From Clostridia bacterium (GTDB taxonomy: Bacteria; Bacillota; Clostridia; Oscillospirales; Acutalibacteraceae), in the NCBI GenBank assembly GCA_017409265.1, contig JAFQSY010000004.1:16526-80525 (forward strand): a stretch of 64,000 bases of DNA, in the 5' to 3' direction. Position 1 is the stretch's first letter. Each line of letters starts with the position of its first letter. The notes beneath the pieces are model-generated. The model was not told where the DNA came from. It did no database searches and saw only the letters and a list, made by a program, of their open reading frames with translations. Made by a program: the position numbers and the translations under genes. Positions 53,192-61,356 of this stretch are shown here, in pieces.

Positions 53192-54337
53192 TTATGATGC
53201 TTTTCTTACCGTTGAATTTCCGCCAAAGGTTACAACATAGTCACCGGGCTTCAAATCAGTTCTGACAGGATAATCGGTTGAAACAATATTAGCTCCGCTT
53301 GCAAGAGCCTGTTCGCGGCGTTCATCGGTTACACTCGTAAACTTATCCGAGCGTGTTCGAACCATTATCTTCTTTTCAGAGATAACTTCTTCTTTAATCT
53401 CAAGCAAAGATTCAGGGTCATTACAAAGGATAATTGATGCGCAGTCACGGTCAATATCCTCTTCACGCAGCATGGGGAACATTGCCTGACTCTTGACCGA
53501 ATGGTCAATTTCTATATATTCCTCGGTTATATCACAGTCATGAAGAAGAATAAGAACCTTTCCGAGCATATCCTTAACTCTGCACCAATCATCAGCGGCA
53601 CGCATCTCGCCGAAAGAAGAATAACCGCGCTGCATATCGGCAGGAGTAAACAATTTTTCTCCAAGATTCTCCCGAATCACCGCATCTAACGCCTTTGCAT
53701 AATCAATATTAAAATATTTCATATCCTTAAGGGGAAGAAATGAACTCTTGGGCTCAATTATTACGGTTATGGGAAGATGGTCAGGATTGTTGTCCGACCA
53801 CATGGCAATTTCCTTTAAAGCCAGAGAAAAATCATAGCAAGAGGTTGCCATTTCAAAATACGGGCTGTGCATGCAGGTAAAAGATATTTCACCGTCACGG
53901 TCAAATGTTTCAATATCCAGTTCAAAGCTGCGCAGACCGCAGTTGAGCTGTTGAGTAAGAGTTTCGCTCCAAAAATCGACTTTTTTTTCGGAAACAAGAC
54001 CGAATGTAATCTGTGAAAGACTTTTATACATCTTTTTTGTTGCACCGATTGATGGTGTTTGATAGCTGTTATGAGTTGCCATAAAATTCAGCTCGTTGAA
54101 TTTTATCCCTGCTTCAAGCTCCGCTTCAAGATCACCTGCAAATATCGTTTTTTCATCAATGGGCGCAACCGCTCCGCTTGAATATGCACTTTCAAGTGAA
54201 GCTATACGGTTAATCTGCTCATCAATATCGGCATCAAGTCTTTCAAGACTTGACGGAAACACCGAAGCAAAAGCAATTACTGTTGAAATAAGCGCGGGCA
54301 AAAATCTGAAAATATAACCGAAGCTTTTGTTAATCAT
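53192..54337 (-). CDS. PI-PLC-like (Ca2+-dependent type) phosphodiesterase
   Basis: 381 residues with an N-terminal membrane anchor or signal (about 10-28). The phosphodiesterase domain shows NFMATHNSYQ (first catalytic His), RSFELDIETF (acidic Ca2+ ligands) and CMHSPYFE (second catalytic His), the pattern of the calcium-dependent phosphoinositide phospholipase C family. It is likely to split phosphoinositide or glycerophosphodiester links outside the cell; host lipids are a possible substrate but unproved. It follows the SulP gene by 22 bases on the same strand. Confidence 0.78.
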   Translation of the reverse strand: MINKSFGYIFRFLPALISTVIAFASVFPSSLERLDADIDEQINRIASLESAYSSGAVAPIDEKTIFAGDLEAELEAGIKFNELNFMATHNSYQTPSIGATKKMYKSLSQITFGLVSEKKVDFWSETLTQQLNCGLRSFELDIETFDRDGEISFTCMHSPYFEMATSCYDFSLALKEIAMWSDNNPDHLPITVIIEPKSSFLPLKDMKYFNIDYAKALDAVIRENLGEKLFTPADMQRGYSSFGEMRAADDWCRVKDMLGKVLILLHDCDITEEYIEIDHSVKSQAMFPMLREEDIDRDCASIILCNDPESLLEIKEEVISEKKIMVRTRSDKFTSVTDERREQALASGANIVSTDYPVRTDLKPGDYVVTFGGNSTVRKAS

Positions 54338-54359
54338 TTTTATCTCTCCCTTTTAATAT

Positions 54360-55997
54360 TCAAAGATTCTCAGCATAAACAAGCGCTTCATCAATATTCG
54401 GCTGAAAATTTTCTTTACCGAGTTCATCAAAAAATCCCGCTTTCTTCATAACGGCAAGCGGCTGTTCGTTCGTATGTGAAAGAATAAGGTTAATGTTATT
54501 TTTTTTGCAGTCATTATAAATTTCATAGAGTGAGCGCATAGCCGTTGCATCAAGTGAGGGAACGTTTCTCATTCTTAAGATAACAGTTTTAACACCGTCT
54601 TTTATGGGAACTGATGCAAATATTTCGCTTGACGCAAAAAACATCGGTCCTTCAAATTCAACAACCTCTGTATGCTCGGGAATCGCTTTGAGCCTTTCGC
54701 TGTCCTGCGAAATGTCGTCCCCCTGCTCTGTCCATGTTCTTATCCTTGCAACATCAGCCATTCTCTTCATAAAGAGAACAACCGCAATCAGCATACCTAC
54801 CTCAATTGCAACAACAAGGTCAAAAACAACCGTCAGAACAAAAGTTACAACAAGAACAAGTATATCGCTCTTCGGAGCGGTTTTACAGATTTTGACAAAC
54901 TGACGCCATTCACACATGTTATAAGCAACCATAAAGAGAATTGCTGCAATAACGGGCATGGGAATCCACGCTGCATAAGGCATAAGCACAACAAGAACAA
55001 GAAGAAGCACAAGTGCATGGATAATGCCTGCAACAGGAGTGCGTCCGCCGTTTTTAACGTTTGCGGCAGTTCTTGCAATAGCACCCGTTGCGGGAATACC
55101 GCCGAAAAGACCCGAGCAGATGTTACCGACGCCCTGTGCAATAAGCTCTGTGTTTGAATTATGCTTATCGTTAATCATTCCGTCGGAAACAACGCAGGAA
55201 AGAAGAGATTCAATGCCTGCAAGAATTGCAATTGTGAACGCACTCGGAATGAGCTGTTTTATAGTGTTGAAATCAAATCCGGGAATCGAGAATGACGGAA
55301 GGTCACGCGAAATCGTGTAAAGGTCACCGACGGTATTGACGTCCATTTTTAACACCTTTACCATAACAACACCAACCACAACCGCAATAAGCGAGCCCGG
55401 AATTTTCTTGCTGATCTTCGGCCATACAATAAGAATTGCCATCGCAGCAAGACCGACAACAAGTGCCTGCCAATTAAAGGTTGTTATTGATTTTGCAACA
55501 GCCTCAAGCTTCTCAACCGTTTCAACCGCATGAGTTCCTTCCTCGAAGGTCAAGCCAAGAAAATCCTTTATCTGACCTATAACAATTGTAAGCGCAATGC
55601 CCGAGGTAAAGCCCGTTGTTATTGTGTGAGGAATATATTTTATCAGCGACCCGAAACGGAAAATACCCATAATAATAAGGATAAGACCCGCCATTATAGT
55701 TGCAATAACAAGCCCGCCCGTTCCGAATTGTGCAACAATGCCTGCAACAATTGTTGCAAAAGCAGCTGTCGGACCTGAGATGTTGACATTGCTGCCGCCG
55801 ATAAAAGCGATAACAAAGCCTGCAACAATTGCGGTGTAAAGACCCTTTTCGGGAGATACACCGGATGCAATTGCAAGGGCAATCGAAAGCGGGAGAGCGA
55901 TAATTGCAACGATCACGCCCGCAATCAGGTCATTTGCAAATTTTTTGCCGTTGTAGGCTTTAAGCGACGAAAAAAGCTTCGGTTGAAATATGTTCAT
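54360..55997 (-). CDS. SulP-family anion transporter with STAS domain
   Basis: 545 residues, with 10-14 transmembrane helices and a C-terminal STAS domain (about 430-540). The family signature regions GVIVAIIALPLSIALAIASGVSPEKGLYTAIVAGF and SGPTAAFATIV (given in part) are present. SulP proteins carry sulfate, bicarbonate or dicarboxylates; the substrate here is open. Start taken at MNIFQPK, behind GGAGT; an earlier ATG has no ribosome site. Upstream gene of the PI-PLC-like enzyme. Confidence 0.9.
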   Translation of the reverse strand: MNIFQPKLFSSLKAYNGKKFANDLIAGVIVAIIALPLSIALAIASGVSPEKGLYTAIVAGFVIAFIGGSNVNISGPTAAFATIVAGIVAQFGTGGLVIATIMAGLILIIMGIFRFGSLIKYIPHTITTGFTSGIALTIVIGQIKDFLGLTFEEGTHAVETVEKLEAVAKSITTFNWQALVVGLAAMAILIVWPKISKKIPGSLIAVVVGVVMVKVLKMDVNTVGDLYTISRDLPSFSIPGFDFNTIKQLIPSAFTIAILAGIESLLSCVVSDGMINDKHNSNTELIAQGVGNICSGLFGGIPATGAIARTAANVKNGGRTPVAGIIHALVLLLVLVVLMPYAAWIPMPVIAAILFMVAYNMCEWRQFVKICKTAPKSDILVLVVTFVLTVVFDLVVAIEVGMLIAVVLFMKRMADVARIRTWTEQGDDISQDSERLKAIPEHTEVVEFEGPMFFASSEIFASVPIKDGVKTVILRMRNVPSLDATAMRSLYEIYNDCKKNNINLILSHTNEQPLAVMKKAGFFDELGKENFQPNIDEALVYAENL

Positions 55998-56054
55998 AGC
56001 AAACTCCGTAAAACAAAAATAATCCGGCACAAGACAATGCTCATGCCGAATTAA

Positions 56055-56082
56055 ATTATACTCTTTTTTCCTTTGATTACAA
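56055..56082 (-). promoter_or_regulatory. Promoter of the SulP gene
   Basis: Minus strand TTGTAA, a 16-base spacer and TATAAT. The leader of about 55 bases carries a short hairpin (CGGCA/TGCCG). Confidence 0.65.
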
Positions 56083-56219
56083 GAAATTTCACCAAGTTTT
56101 TACGATATTTGCGCATTTTCGGAAAATGTTACAACAGCGATGGTTTTTCAACGCTTTTGGGTTGGCAGTTTTTCATCGAGAAAGCAGGATCATCCCTACT
56201 TAACATTCCGTAAATTAAC

Positions 56220-56384
56220 TTAAAAAAGAGATATGAAACATTCATATCCTTCAAGTATACCGTGACTAATCCCGCCGAAAACATCAACAATCCACTCCGG
56301 ATAAATCCCCGTCAACCGTTCTATTTCCCACGCGATATACCAAGGGCTGTTAAGAATAAGAGCAAGGATTGATAATGTCATCAT
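56220..56384 (-). CDS. Small 54-residue ORF downstream of the surface protein gene
   Basis: 54 residues, starting MMTLSILALILNSPWYIAWE, then a second hydrophobic/aromatic half (WIVDVFGGISHGI). It is open from a start with a GAGG site 8 bases upstream, and lies 42 bases after the BspA-type gene on the same strand. It is rich in Trp and Ile and could be a small membrane or amphipathic protein. No family recognised; short length alone makes this a moderate-confidence call. Confidence 0.5.
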   Translation of the reverse strand: MMTLSILALILNSPWYIAWEIERLTGIYPEWIVDVFGGISHGILEGYECFISLF

Positions 56385-56426
56385 ATTTTTTACCTCTCTT
56401 TCATTCTGATTAAAAAGATTTGCTGT

Positions 56427-57452
56427 TTATCCGAAGAATGACATTCCCAAAAGCATAGCAAGAAGATTGAACATGTAAATATACCATGCACCCCATCCGA
56501 TTATTTCTTGGAAAAATTCTTCCGTTTTTTCTTTGAAGGTCATATCTTCGGGTACATAGGAAAAGATATCTTCCCTGTCTGAACAAATAACCGTTCCGTC
56601 GGAACTTACAAGCTCTGCAATTACGGAATATTCGCCGTGTGTAACGGAAGCTACATCTACTTCTATCGGATTACCCGAAGGAGAGTTTTTGACAAAATTT
56701 ATCTCGCAGGCATCGCCCTCCGTTCTCCATACAAGCTTTGCATCCGTATGTTCACCTGCATAATATCTGATGTAAAGCTCTGCCGTTCCGCCGTTTTCGA
56801 TTCTGTCTTTATATTCGCTTGAAGTTTTAAATTTTATGCTGCAGTATGGCTTAGGCTCTTCACCGTTATAATACATATCATCGCTTGCGTTGTCGCTTAT
56901 GCCCCAGCCATAGCTTGGATTTCTGTATTTAATTTCAATAACTTCGGTGTGTTCCTCATTAACACGAAGACGGCTCCATGATCTTTGTTCAACTTTTCTC
57001 CACTCGGCTTGGGTACCGGCATAACAGCATGCCAAAGCCGTTTTGTCCGCATTACCGGCAGTAAATGCGCCGTCATAATAATATTCAAGGCTTTTTGGCA
57101 GATTAACTCTGTGGTACTGCCTTGGAGAGTGGCGGAATGCATCGTCACCGATACCTGTAACACCTTCTTCAACCGTTATCACTCTGATATCATTAAAATG
57201 TTCATACCAAGGCGGAACAAGTGGAGAAGAATTTGCCAATCCTTTTTCAGTTACATGATAAAATGCCATTTCTCCCTTGCCGCTGATAACGAGTTCACCG
57301 TCATCATAGAGTGTCCAAGTGAGATTTTCACCCTGCGCACCGCAGATACCCGAGTCAACAATACCCTTTGTTTCCTGCGCAAACGCAGCCATCGGTACAG
57401 CCGTAAGAATCATAACGAAACACAGAAATACCGATAAAACTTTTCTTTTCAT
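56427..57452 (-). CDS. Secreted BspA/leucine-rich-repeat-type surface protein
   Basis: 341 residues with a signal peptide (first 26, ending AAFA). Residues about 30-130 hold the BspA-like opening repeat (CGAQGENLTWTLYDDGELVISG, then EEGVTGIGDDAF). The rest resembles bacterial Ig-like adhesive domains (about 190-300). Such proteins sit on the surface of gut bacteria. The last 30 residues form a hydrophobic/amphipathic tail ending GMSFFG, without an LPxTG motif. The start was chosen behind GGGGG; an earlier GTG has no ribosome site. Confidence 0.75.
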   Translation of the reverse strand: MKRKVLSVFLCFVMILTAVPMAAFAQETKGIVDSGICGAQGENLTWTLYDDGELVISGKGEMAFYHVTEKGLANSSPLVPPWYEHFNDIRVITVEEGVTGIGDDAFRHSPRQYHRVNLPKSLEYYYDGAFTAGNADKTALACCYAGTQAEWRKVEQRSWSRLRVNEEHTEVIEIKYRNPSYGWGISDNASDDMYYNGEEPKPYCSIKFKTSSEYKDRIENGGTAELYIRYYAGEHTDAKLVWRTEGDACEINFVKNSPSGNPIEVDVASVTHGEYSVIAELVSSDGTVICSDREDIFSYVPEDMTFKEKTEEFFQEIIGWGAWYIYMFNLLAMLLGMSFFG

Positions 57453-57476
57453 AATTAGTCCCCCTAAAAATAATTC

Positions 57477-57503
57477 TTGGTAAATTTTTTCTGCATTTAC
57501 CAA
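57477..57503. repeat. Inverted repeat in the leader of the surface protein gene
   Basis: TTGGTAAA and TTTACCAA (8-bp arms, 11-base loop), 25 bases before the start codon. It may be an operator or a leader hairpin. Confidence 0.4.
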
Positions 57504-57581
57504 TTAAATTCTAAAAAATTAAATATTAATATTCAAGGAGATAAAGTCTTAAGATTTTTCTAATATTTCATTAAGAAAGCA

Positions 57582-57610
57582 AAAAATAAAACGGGTGCAA
57601 AAGCACCCGT
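57582..57610 (-). terminator. Terminator after the CapA-like gene
   Basis: ACGGGTGC and GCACCCGT with a 4-base loop, followed on the minus strand by TTTATTTTTT. It is 3 bases after the stop codon of the CapA-like gene. Confidence 0.85.
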
Positions 57611-57613
57611 CAA

Positions 57614-58777
57614 TCAAATCTGTTCCAAAATATACTGCTTAACCTCTTCAAGCTTGCTTTTTTTCCATTCGCCCGTCTCCGCCTTCTCTGCAAGCGGACA
57701 AAGAATGAAGAAATCCAGCGTTTCACCCGGCACTCTTCCCGTCCGCAACGGCTCTGCAAAATGCTCTGCCCATTCCTCCTCGGTTGCATCCTTGAAGCGC
57801 ACAGGGTTAAGGTAAGTCATCTGACGCTTTGTGGCGGCGATATGCATTTTCGCCGAAAGCGGAGAAAGCAAATTAAACTCTTTCTCCTGCACATCAACAA
57901 AGATTCTCGGCAGTTCCGCTTTTACGATATGTTCTGGTCCGCGAAGAATCTCAAGGCCCATCGGCTCCCATGAAAATGCGGTTTCGGTAAAATTGATTTT
58001 CACAAGCAAACCGAACTCGGTGTTAAACTGCGAACGCTGATAATCTGTGTCAAAAATAAAGTTGCCGAGCGAATAGAAAATTATTTTATCCCCTACTGTT
58101 TCATAATTCATAGGCACATGCGGATGATGCCCAATAACAATATCCGCACCCATTTCAAGATATTTGCGGTAACGCTCTCTTGTGTAAGGTGAAGGCAGCG
58201 GAGTAAACTCTTCGCCTGCGTGTGCAACAACTATACACCATCGGCATGTTTTTTTGATTTCGTTTATGGTGTTCTGAATTTCGTCAAGGTCGCTCCAGCT
58301 GTAACAGCCCGCCTTGTTTTCATCGGCTTTTCTGCATGCACGCTGATAACCGACACCGAACATGCCTATTCCTCCCGCTTCGTCAAGAATAACGGGACGT
58401 CTTGCTTCATGTATGTTCATTCCTGCACCGATGGTTTTCGCGCCGTTCTCTTCTGCAATTTCAAGAGTACTTTTTATGCCGAACTCGCCTGCATCCATGA
58501 TATGATTGTTGCAGATATTCCAGATATCGGCATTCATTTTATTGAGAACCTTAACCGCTTCGGGGTCGATAGTATGAAGCAGCTGCGCAGCACCGTCTTT
58601 GGTTGTGTTCTGCTCAACGGGCGCAACGGGTCCCTCCACATTCGCAACAACATGGTCGGCGCTGTGAAGAAAATCAAGTATTTCATTTGAAATAAGCTCG
58701 TCATCGTTCCATTGACCGTACATATACCTGTCAAAACCGATATCGCCCGTGAAAACTAAAGTTGATTTGTCTTTCAT
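57614..58777 (-). CDS. CapA-family poly-gamma-glutamate synthesis-like phosphatase
   Basis: 387 residues of the calcineurin-like CapA/PgsA family. Marks: FTGDIGFDRYM, ANVEGPV, NICNNHIMDAGEFG, VVAHAGEEF and IGHHPH. There is no signal peptide at the chosen start, unlike classic CapA, so it may act in the cytoplasm. Related proteins take part in capsule or poly-glutamate making; many stand-alone copies have other, unknown roles. The start lies behind AAAGGAAG; longer in-frame starts carry no ribosome site. Confidence 0.8.
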   Translation of the reverse strand: MKDKSTLVFTGDIGFDRYMYGQWNDDELISNEILDFLHSADHVVANVEGPVAPVEQNTTKDGAAQLLHTIDPEAVKVLNKMNADIWNICNNHIMDAGEFGIKSTLEIAEENGAKTIGAGMNIHEARRPVILDEAGGIGMFGVGYQRACRKADENKAGCYSWSDLDEIQNTINEIKKTCRWCIVVAHAGEEFTPLPSPYTRERYRKYLEMGADIVIGHHPHVPMNYETVGDKIIFYSLGNFIFDTDYQRSQFNTEFGLLVKINFTETAFSWEPMGLEILRGPEHIVKAELPRIFVDVQEKEFNLLSPLSAKMHIAATKRQMTYLNPVRFKDATEEEWAEHFAEPLRTGRVPGETLDFFILCPLAEKAETGEWKKSKLEEVKQYILEQI

Positions 58778-59025
58778 GTTCTTCCTTTCGGATACAGATT
58801 TTGTGTAAAAAGAATATGAATAAAAAATAATACAAACAGCGCTCGAGCTTTCTGCGTTCATTATTATTTATTCAATATTATCTCTTATCTTAGCCTCGCA
58901 AGAGGCACTGTTTGGTACGATTGTTAATAACGGATTCAATAAAATAAATACTTATCGGCAGTAACACACATATTCCACACTTGTACTTTTGCTGAAAATA
59001 ACAACATAAATACAAGGAGATTGTT
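58778..59025. other. Intergenic region left of the mobile-element remnant
   Basis: A 248-base divergent gap with lower GC than the neighbours. It contains a short hairpin (GCCTC-GCAA-GAGGC, 58893-58906). No insertion-sequence end or gene was recognised. Confidence 0.4.
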
Positions 59026-59295
59026 ATGTCACATTTTATTGAAGATTTTTATTACGGAAATATTGAACCCCAAGAAAGTATAACAGAACTGAAAGCGGAA
59101 ATCAAGAAGAAGTTAGATGCACTGTCGCAAACCGAAGAACAGCTGACATCAAAACTAACCAATGAAGAAAAAGAGTTGTTTATGAAGTATGCAAATCAAT
59201 CCAGTGAATTTCTTTGCGTTAGCAATACCGACAGCTTTATAGCAGGCTTCAGACTCGGCGCTAAATTTACATACGACACATTTGCTATAGATTGA
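59026..59295 (+). CDS. DUF6809-like small protein of a mobile element
   Basis: 89 residues, helical; the FIEDFYYGNIEP opening and FIAGFRLGAKFTYDTF ending match the small DUF6809-type proteins found near TnpV and tyrosine recombinase genes on clostridial transposons. Function unknown. An AAGGAG site lies 8 bases before ATG. It precedes TnpV by 15 bases, so the two form one unit. Confidence 0.75.
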   Translation: MSHFIEDFYYGNIEPQESITELKAEIKKKLDALSQTEEQLTSKLTNEEKELFMKYANQSSEFLCVSNTDSFIAGFRLGAKFTYDTFAID

Positions 59296-59310
59296 AAGGA
59301 AGGTATATTT

Positions 59311-59685
59311 ATGAATAAATCATCATTTGAACAGAACGGCGGCACATACAGAATGGTTGGTGATTACAGAATACCCAATATTACATTACCTGCCGAAGCA
59401 AGAAAGCCACTCGGTGCGTGGGGATTAAAACGCAAAGACTATCTTATGCATCACAAACGAGTACAGTTCAATATTTTGCTTATGAATGGCACATTGTGGA
59501 CTCACCTTGCAGAGATTGATGAACAAGCATCTGCTATGTTCTCTCGGCTGGCAGAACAGATGAAGGTTAATGAGGGCATAACGGAACAACTCAAATCAGA
59601 TGCACAAATGGAGTGGCTTGCCCGTATGAATAATATTGAAGCACGGGCAAGAGAAATTGTTAGTCACGAGTTGATTTATTGTTGA
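59311..59685 (+). CDS. tnpV: TnpV-like transposon-encoded protein
   Basis: 124 residues. The build GGTYRMVGDYRIPNITLPA, GAWGLKRKDYL, LLMNGTLWTHL, EGITEQLK and ending EIVSHELIY is that of TnpV, a protein carried on Tn4451/Tn4555-like and related clostridial elements. Its role in transposition is unclear. No transposase, integrase or element end pair is seen nearby, so this is most likely a fragment. An AAGGAAGG site precedes the ATG. Confidence 0.85.
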   Translation: MNKSSFEQNGGTYRMVGDYRIPNITLPAEARKPLGAWGLKRKDYLMHHKRVQFNILLMNGTLWTHLAEIDEQASAMFSRLAEQMKVNEGITEQLKSDAQMEWLARMNNIEARAREIVSHELIYC

Positions 59686-60031
59686 GGGTATAATATAAAC
59701 CAACTGATAAAAGCATACTACAAACCATTAAGAATTACATTTTACCGTTTAAGCTTTCCTGAACACATATTGCTTCGAACAAACAAAATCCATTAGACAA
59801 AAGCTAATTTTGTACGGCTCAGACCGATAAGAATCAGCTAAAAACAAATCACTAAATAAACTCAAGGTTTCAACAAGTAAGCCGCACGGATATGATAATT
59901 CGTGCGGCTTGAATTGATTTATCTGTGGGGTGCAAGGGGCGACCCCTTAATTGCGGATTTGTATGCACAAATCCATTGCTCGCTAAGACCAATACTTTAT
60001 AAAAACAATCTGTACAACAACATCAGCTTTG
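59686..60031. other. Intergenic region right of tnpV, three hairpins
   Basis: 346 bases without a gene. It holds a terminator-like stem (59879-59910), AAGGGG-CGA-CCCCTT (59934-59948) and GGATTTGT-ATGC-ACAAATCC (59955-59974). The closely set hairpins resemble the end of a mobile element, but no target duplication was identified. Confidence 0.5.
59879..59910 (+). terminator. Stem-loop terminator after tnpV
   Basis: AAGCCGCACG and CGTGCGGCTT (10 bp, 12-base loop). Only a short T-rich stretch follows. It lies about 195 bases after tnpV. Confidence 0.55.
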
Positions 60032-61351
60032 TCAAAGCTCGGCTCCGTTTGTTTCAATGATTTTTTTATACTCCCAAGCAGAGTCTTTGATTATTCTTTT
60101 TTGAGTTTTATAGTCCACATACACAAGACCGAAGCGAGGCTCATATCCCTCGGCCCATTCAAAATTATCCATAACGGACCAATGCTGATAGCCCAGCACG
60201 GGAATGCCCTCAGAAATTGCCTGACTCAGCTGACCGAGATAACGTCGGATAAAATCTGTTCGCTGCGGATCATGAACCTTGCCGTCTTTATCAATTATAT
60301 CATTTGCGGCAAGACCGTTTTCGGTAATCATTATCGGCAAACCGTAGCGTTCATACATGAACTTGACATTCCAATACATACAGCGTTCATCTATTACCCA
60401 GCCAAGAGAATTTTTCTGTGTACCTTCGGGCGGTATTTCTTTACCGTTTCCCCATCCGGCATAGTTAAACGATGTGTATATGTTGAGCCCCATAAAATCA
60501 AGAGGCTGACATATTGCCTCCATATTCTTTGCATCGGAATGATAAATTCCGTAAGCCCGGACAGGCTTCCCGAGTATCATAGGATCCATCCACCAACGGT
60601 TACTCATCAAACCGTTAGAGGTTTCGGTTGTCATTCGCCTTGCTTTTTCAATTTCATCGGGAGAATCATTCGGCGGAACAAATGCCCCCGAAGAAAATGC
60701 AACGCCAACTTTAGGCTTTTTCTTTGAATATCTGCGGATTGTTTTTACCGCTTCTGCGTGAGCAAGCATACAGTTTTTTGAAAGCCGTGAAAGTGCGAAA
60801 TAATTACGCTTGAACGGTGCATGAACACCCTGCATATATCCGTTCATAATAAAGCAGCCCGGTTCATTCATAGTCATCCACCAGCTGACTCTGTCGGAAA
60901 GGGCATCAACAAGAATCTTGGTGTAATCTCGGAACAGAGGAATAATTTTTTCACTCATCCATCCGCCTTTTTCAAATACCCATATTGGCATATCCCAATG
61001 GTAAACCGTAACCATAGGCTCTATTCCTGCAGAAACAAGTTCATCAACGAGGTCGGAATAAAATTTTATGCCTGCTTCATTTATTTTACCTTCTTCGGGA
61101 ATTACTCTTGACCAACTGATGGAAAAGCGGTAGCTTTTAAGTCCGATTTTCTTCATCAGAGCAATATCCTCACGAAATCTGTGATAGTGGTCGCAGGCAT
61201 CGTGACAGTTTTCACTGTTTTTTATCTGTGTCGGATTTGCAGCATCCCAGATGCTCGGAGTTCTGCCATCTGCATTCCATCCGCCCTCAATTTGTGCGGA
61301 TGCGGATGCTGCTCCCCAAAGAAAATTTCGGGGAAATACTGTATCGCTCAT
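60032..61351 (-). CDS. GH1 beta-glycosidase (beta-glucosidase type)
   Basis: 439 residues, no signal peptide. The GH1 acid/base is Glu163 (MTMNEPG) and the nucleophile is Glu344 (PIMITENG); FLWGAASASAQIEGGW at the N-terminus and QHWSVMDNFEWAEGYEPRFGLVYVD near the end are typical (quoted in part: FEWAEGYEPRFGLV). It would release glucose or related sugars from unphosphorylated or, less likely, phosphorylated beta-glycosides in the cytoplasm. It begins 5 bases after the GH3 stop, so the two share a transcript. Confidence 0.93.
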   Translation of the reverse strand: MSDTVFPRNFLWGAASASAQIEGGWNADGRTPSIWDAANPTQIKNSENCHDACDHYHRFREDIALMKKIGLKSYRFSISWSRVIPEEGKINEAGIKFYSDLVDELVSAGIEPMVTVYHWDMPIWVFEKGGWMSEKIIPLFRDYTKILVDALSDRVSWWMTMNEPGCFIMNGYMQGVHAPFKRNYFALSRLSKNCMLAHAEAVKTIRRYSKKKPKVGVAFSSGAFVPPNDSPDEIEKARRMTTETSNGLMSNRWWMDPMILGKPVRAYGIYHSDAKNMEAICQPLDFMGLNIYTSFNYAGWGNGKEIPPEGTQKNSLGWVIDERCMYWNVKFMYERYGLPIMITENGLAANDIIDKDGKVHDPQRTDFIRRYLGQLSQAISEGIPVLGYQHWSVMDNFEWAEGYEPRFGLVYVDYKTQKRIIKDSAWEYKKIIETNGAEL

Positions 61352-61356
61352 AATTC

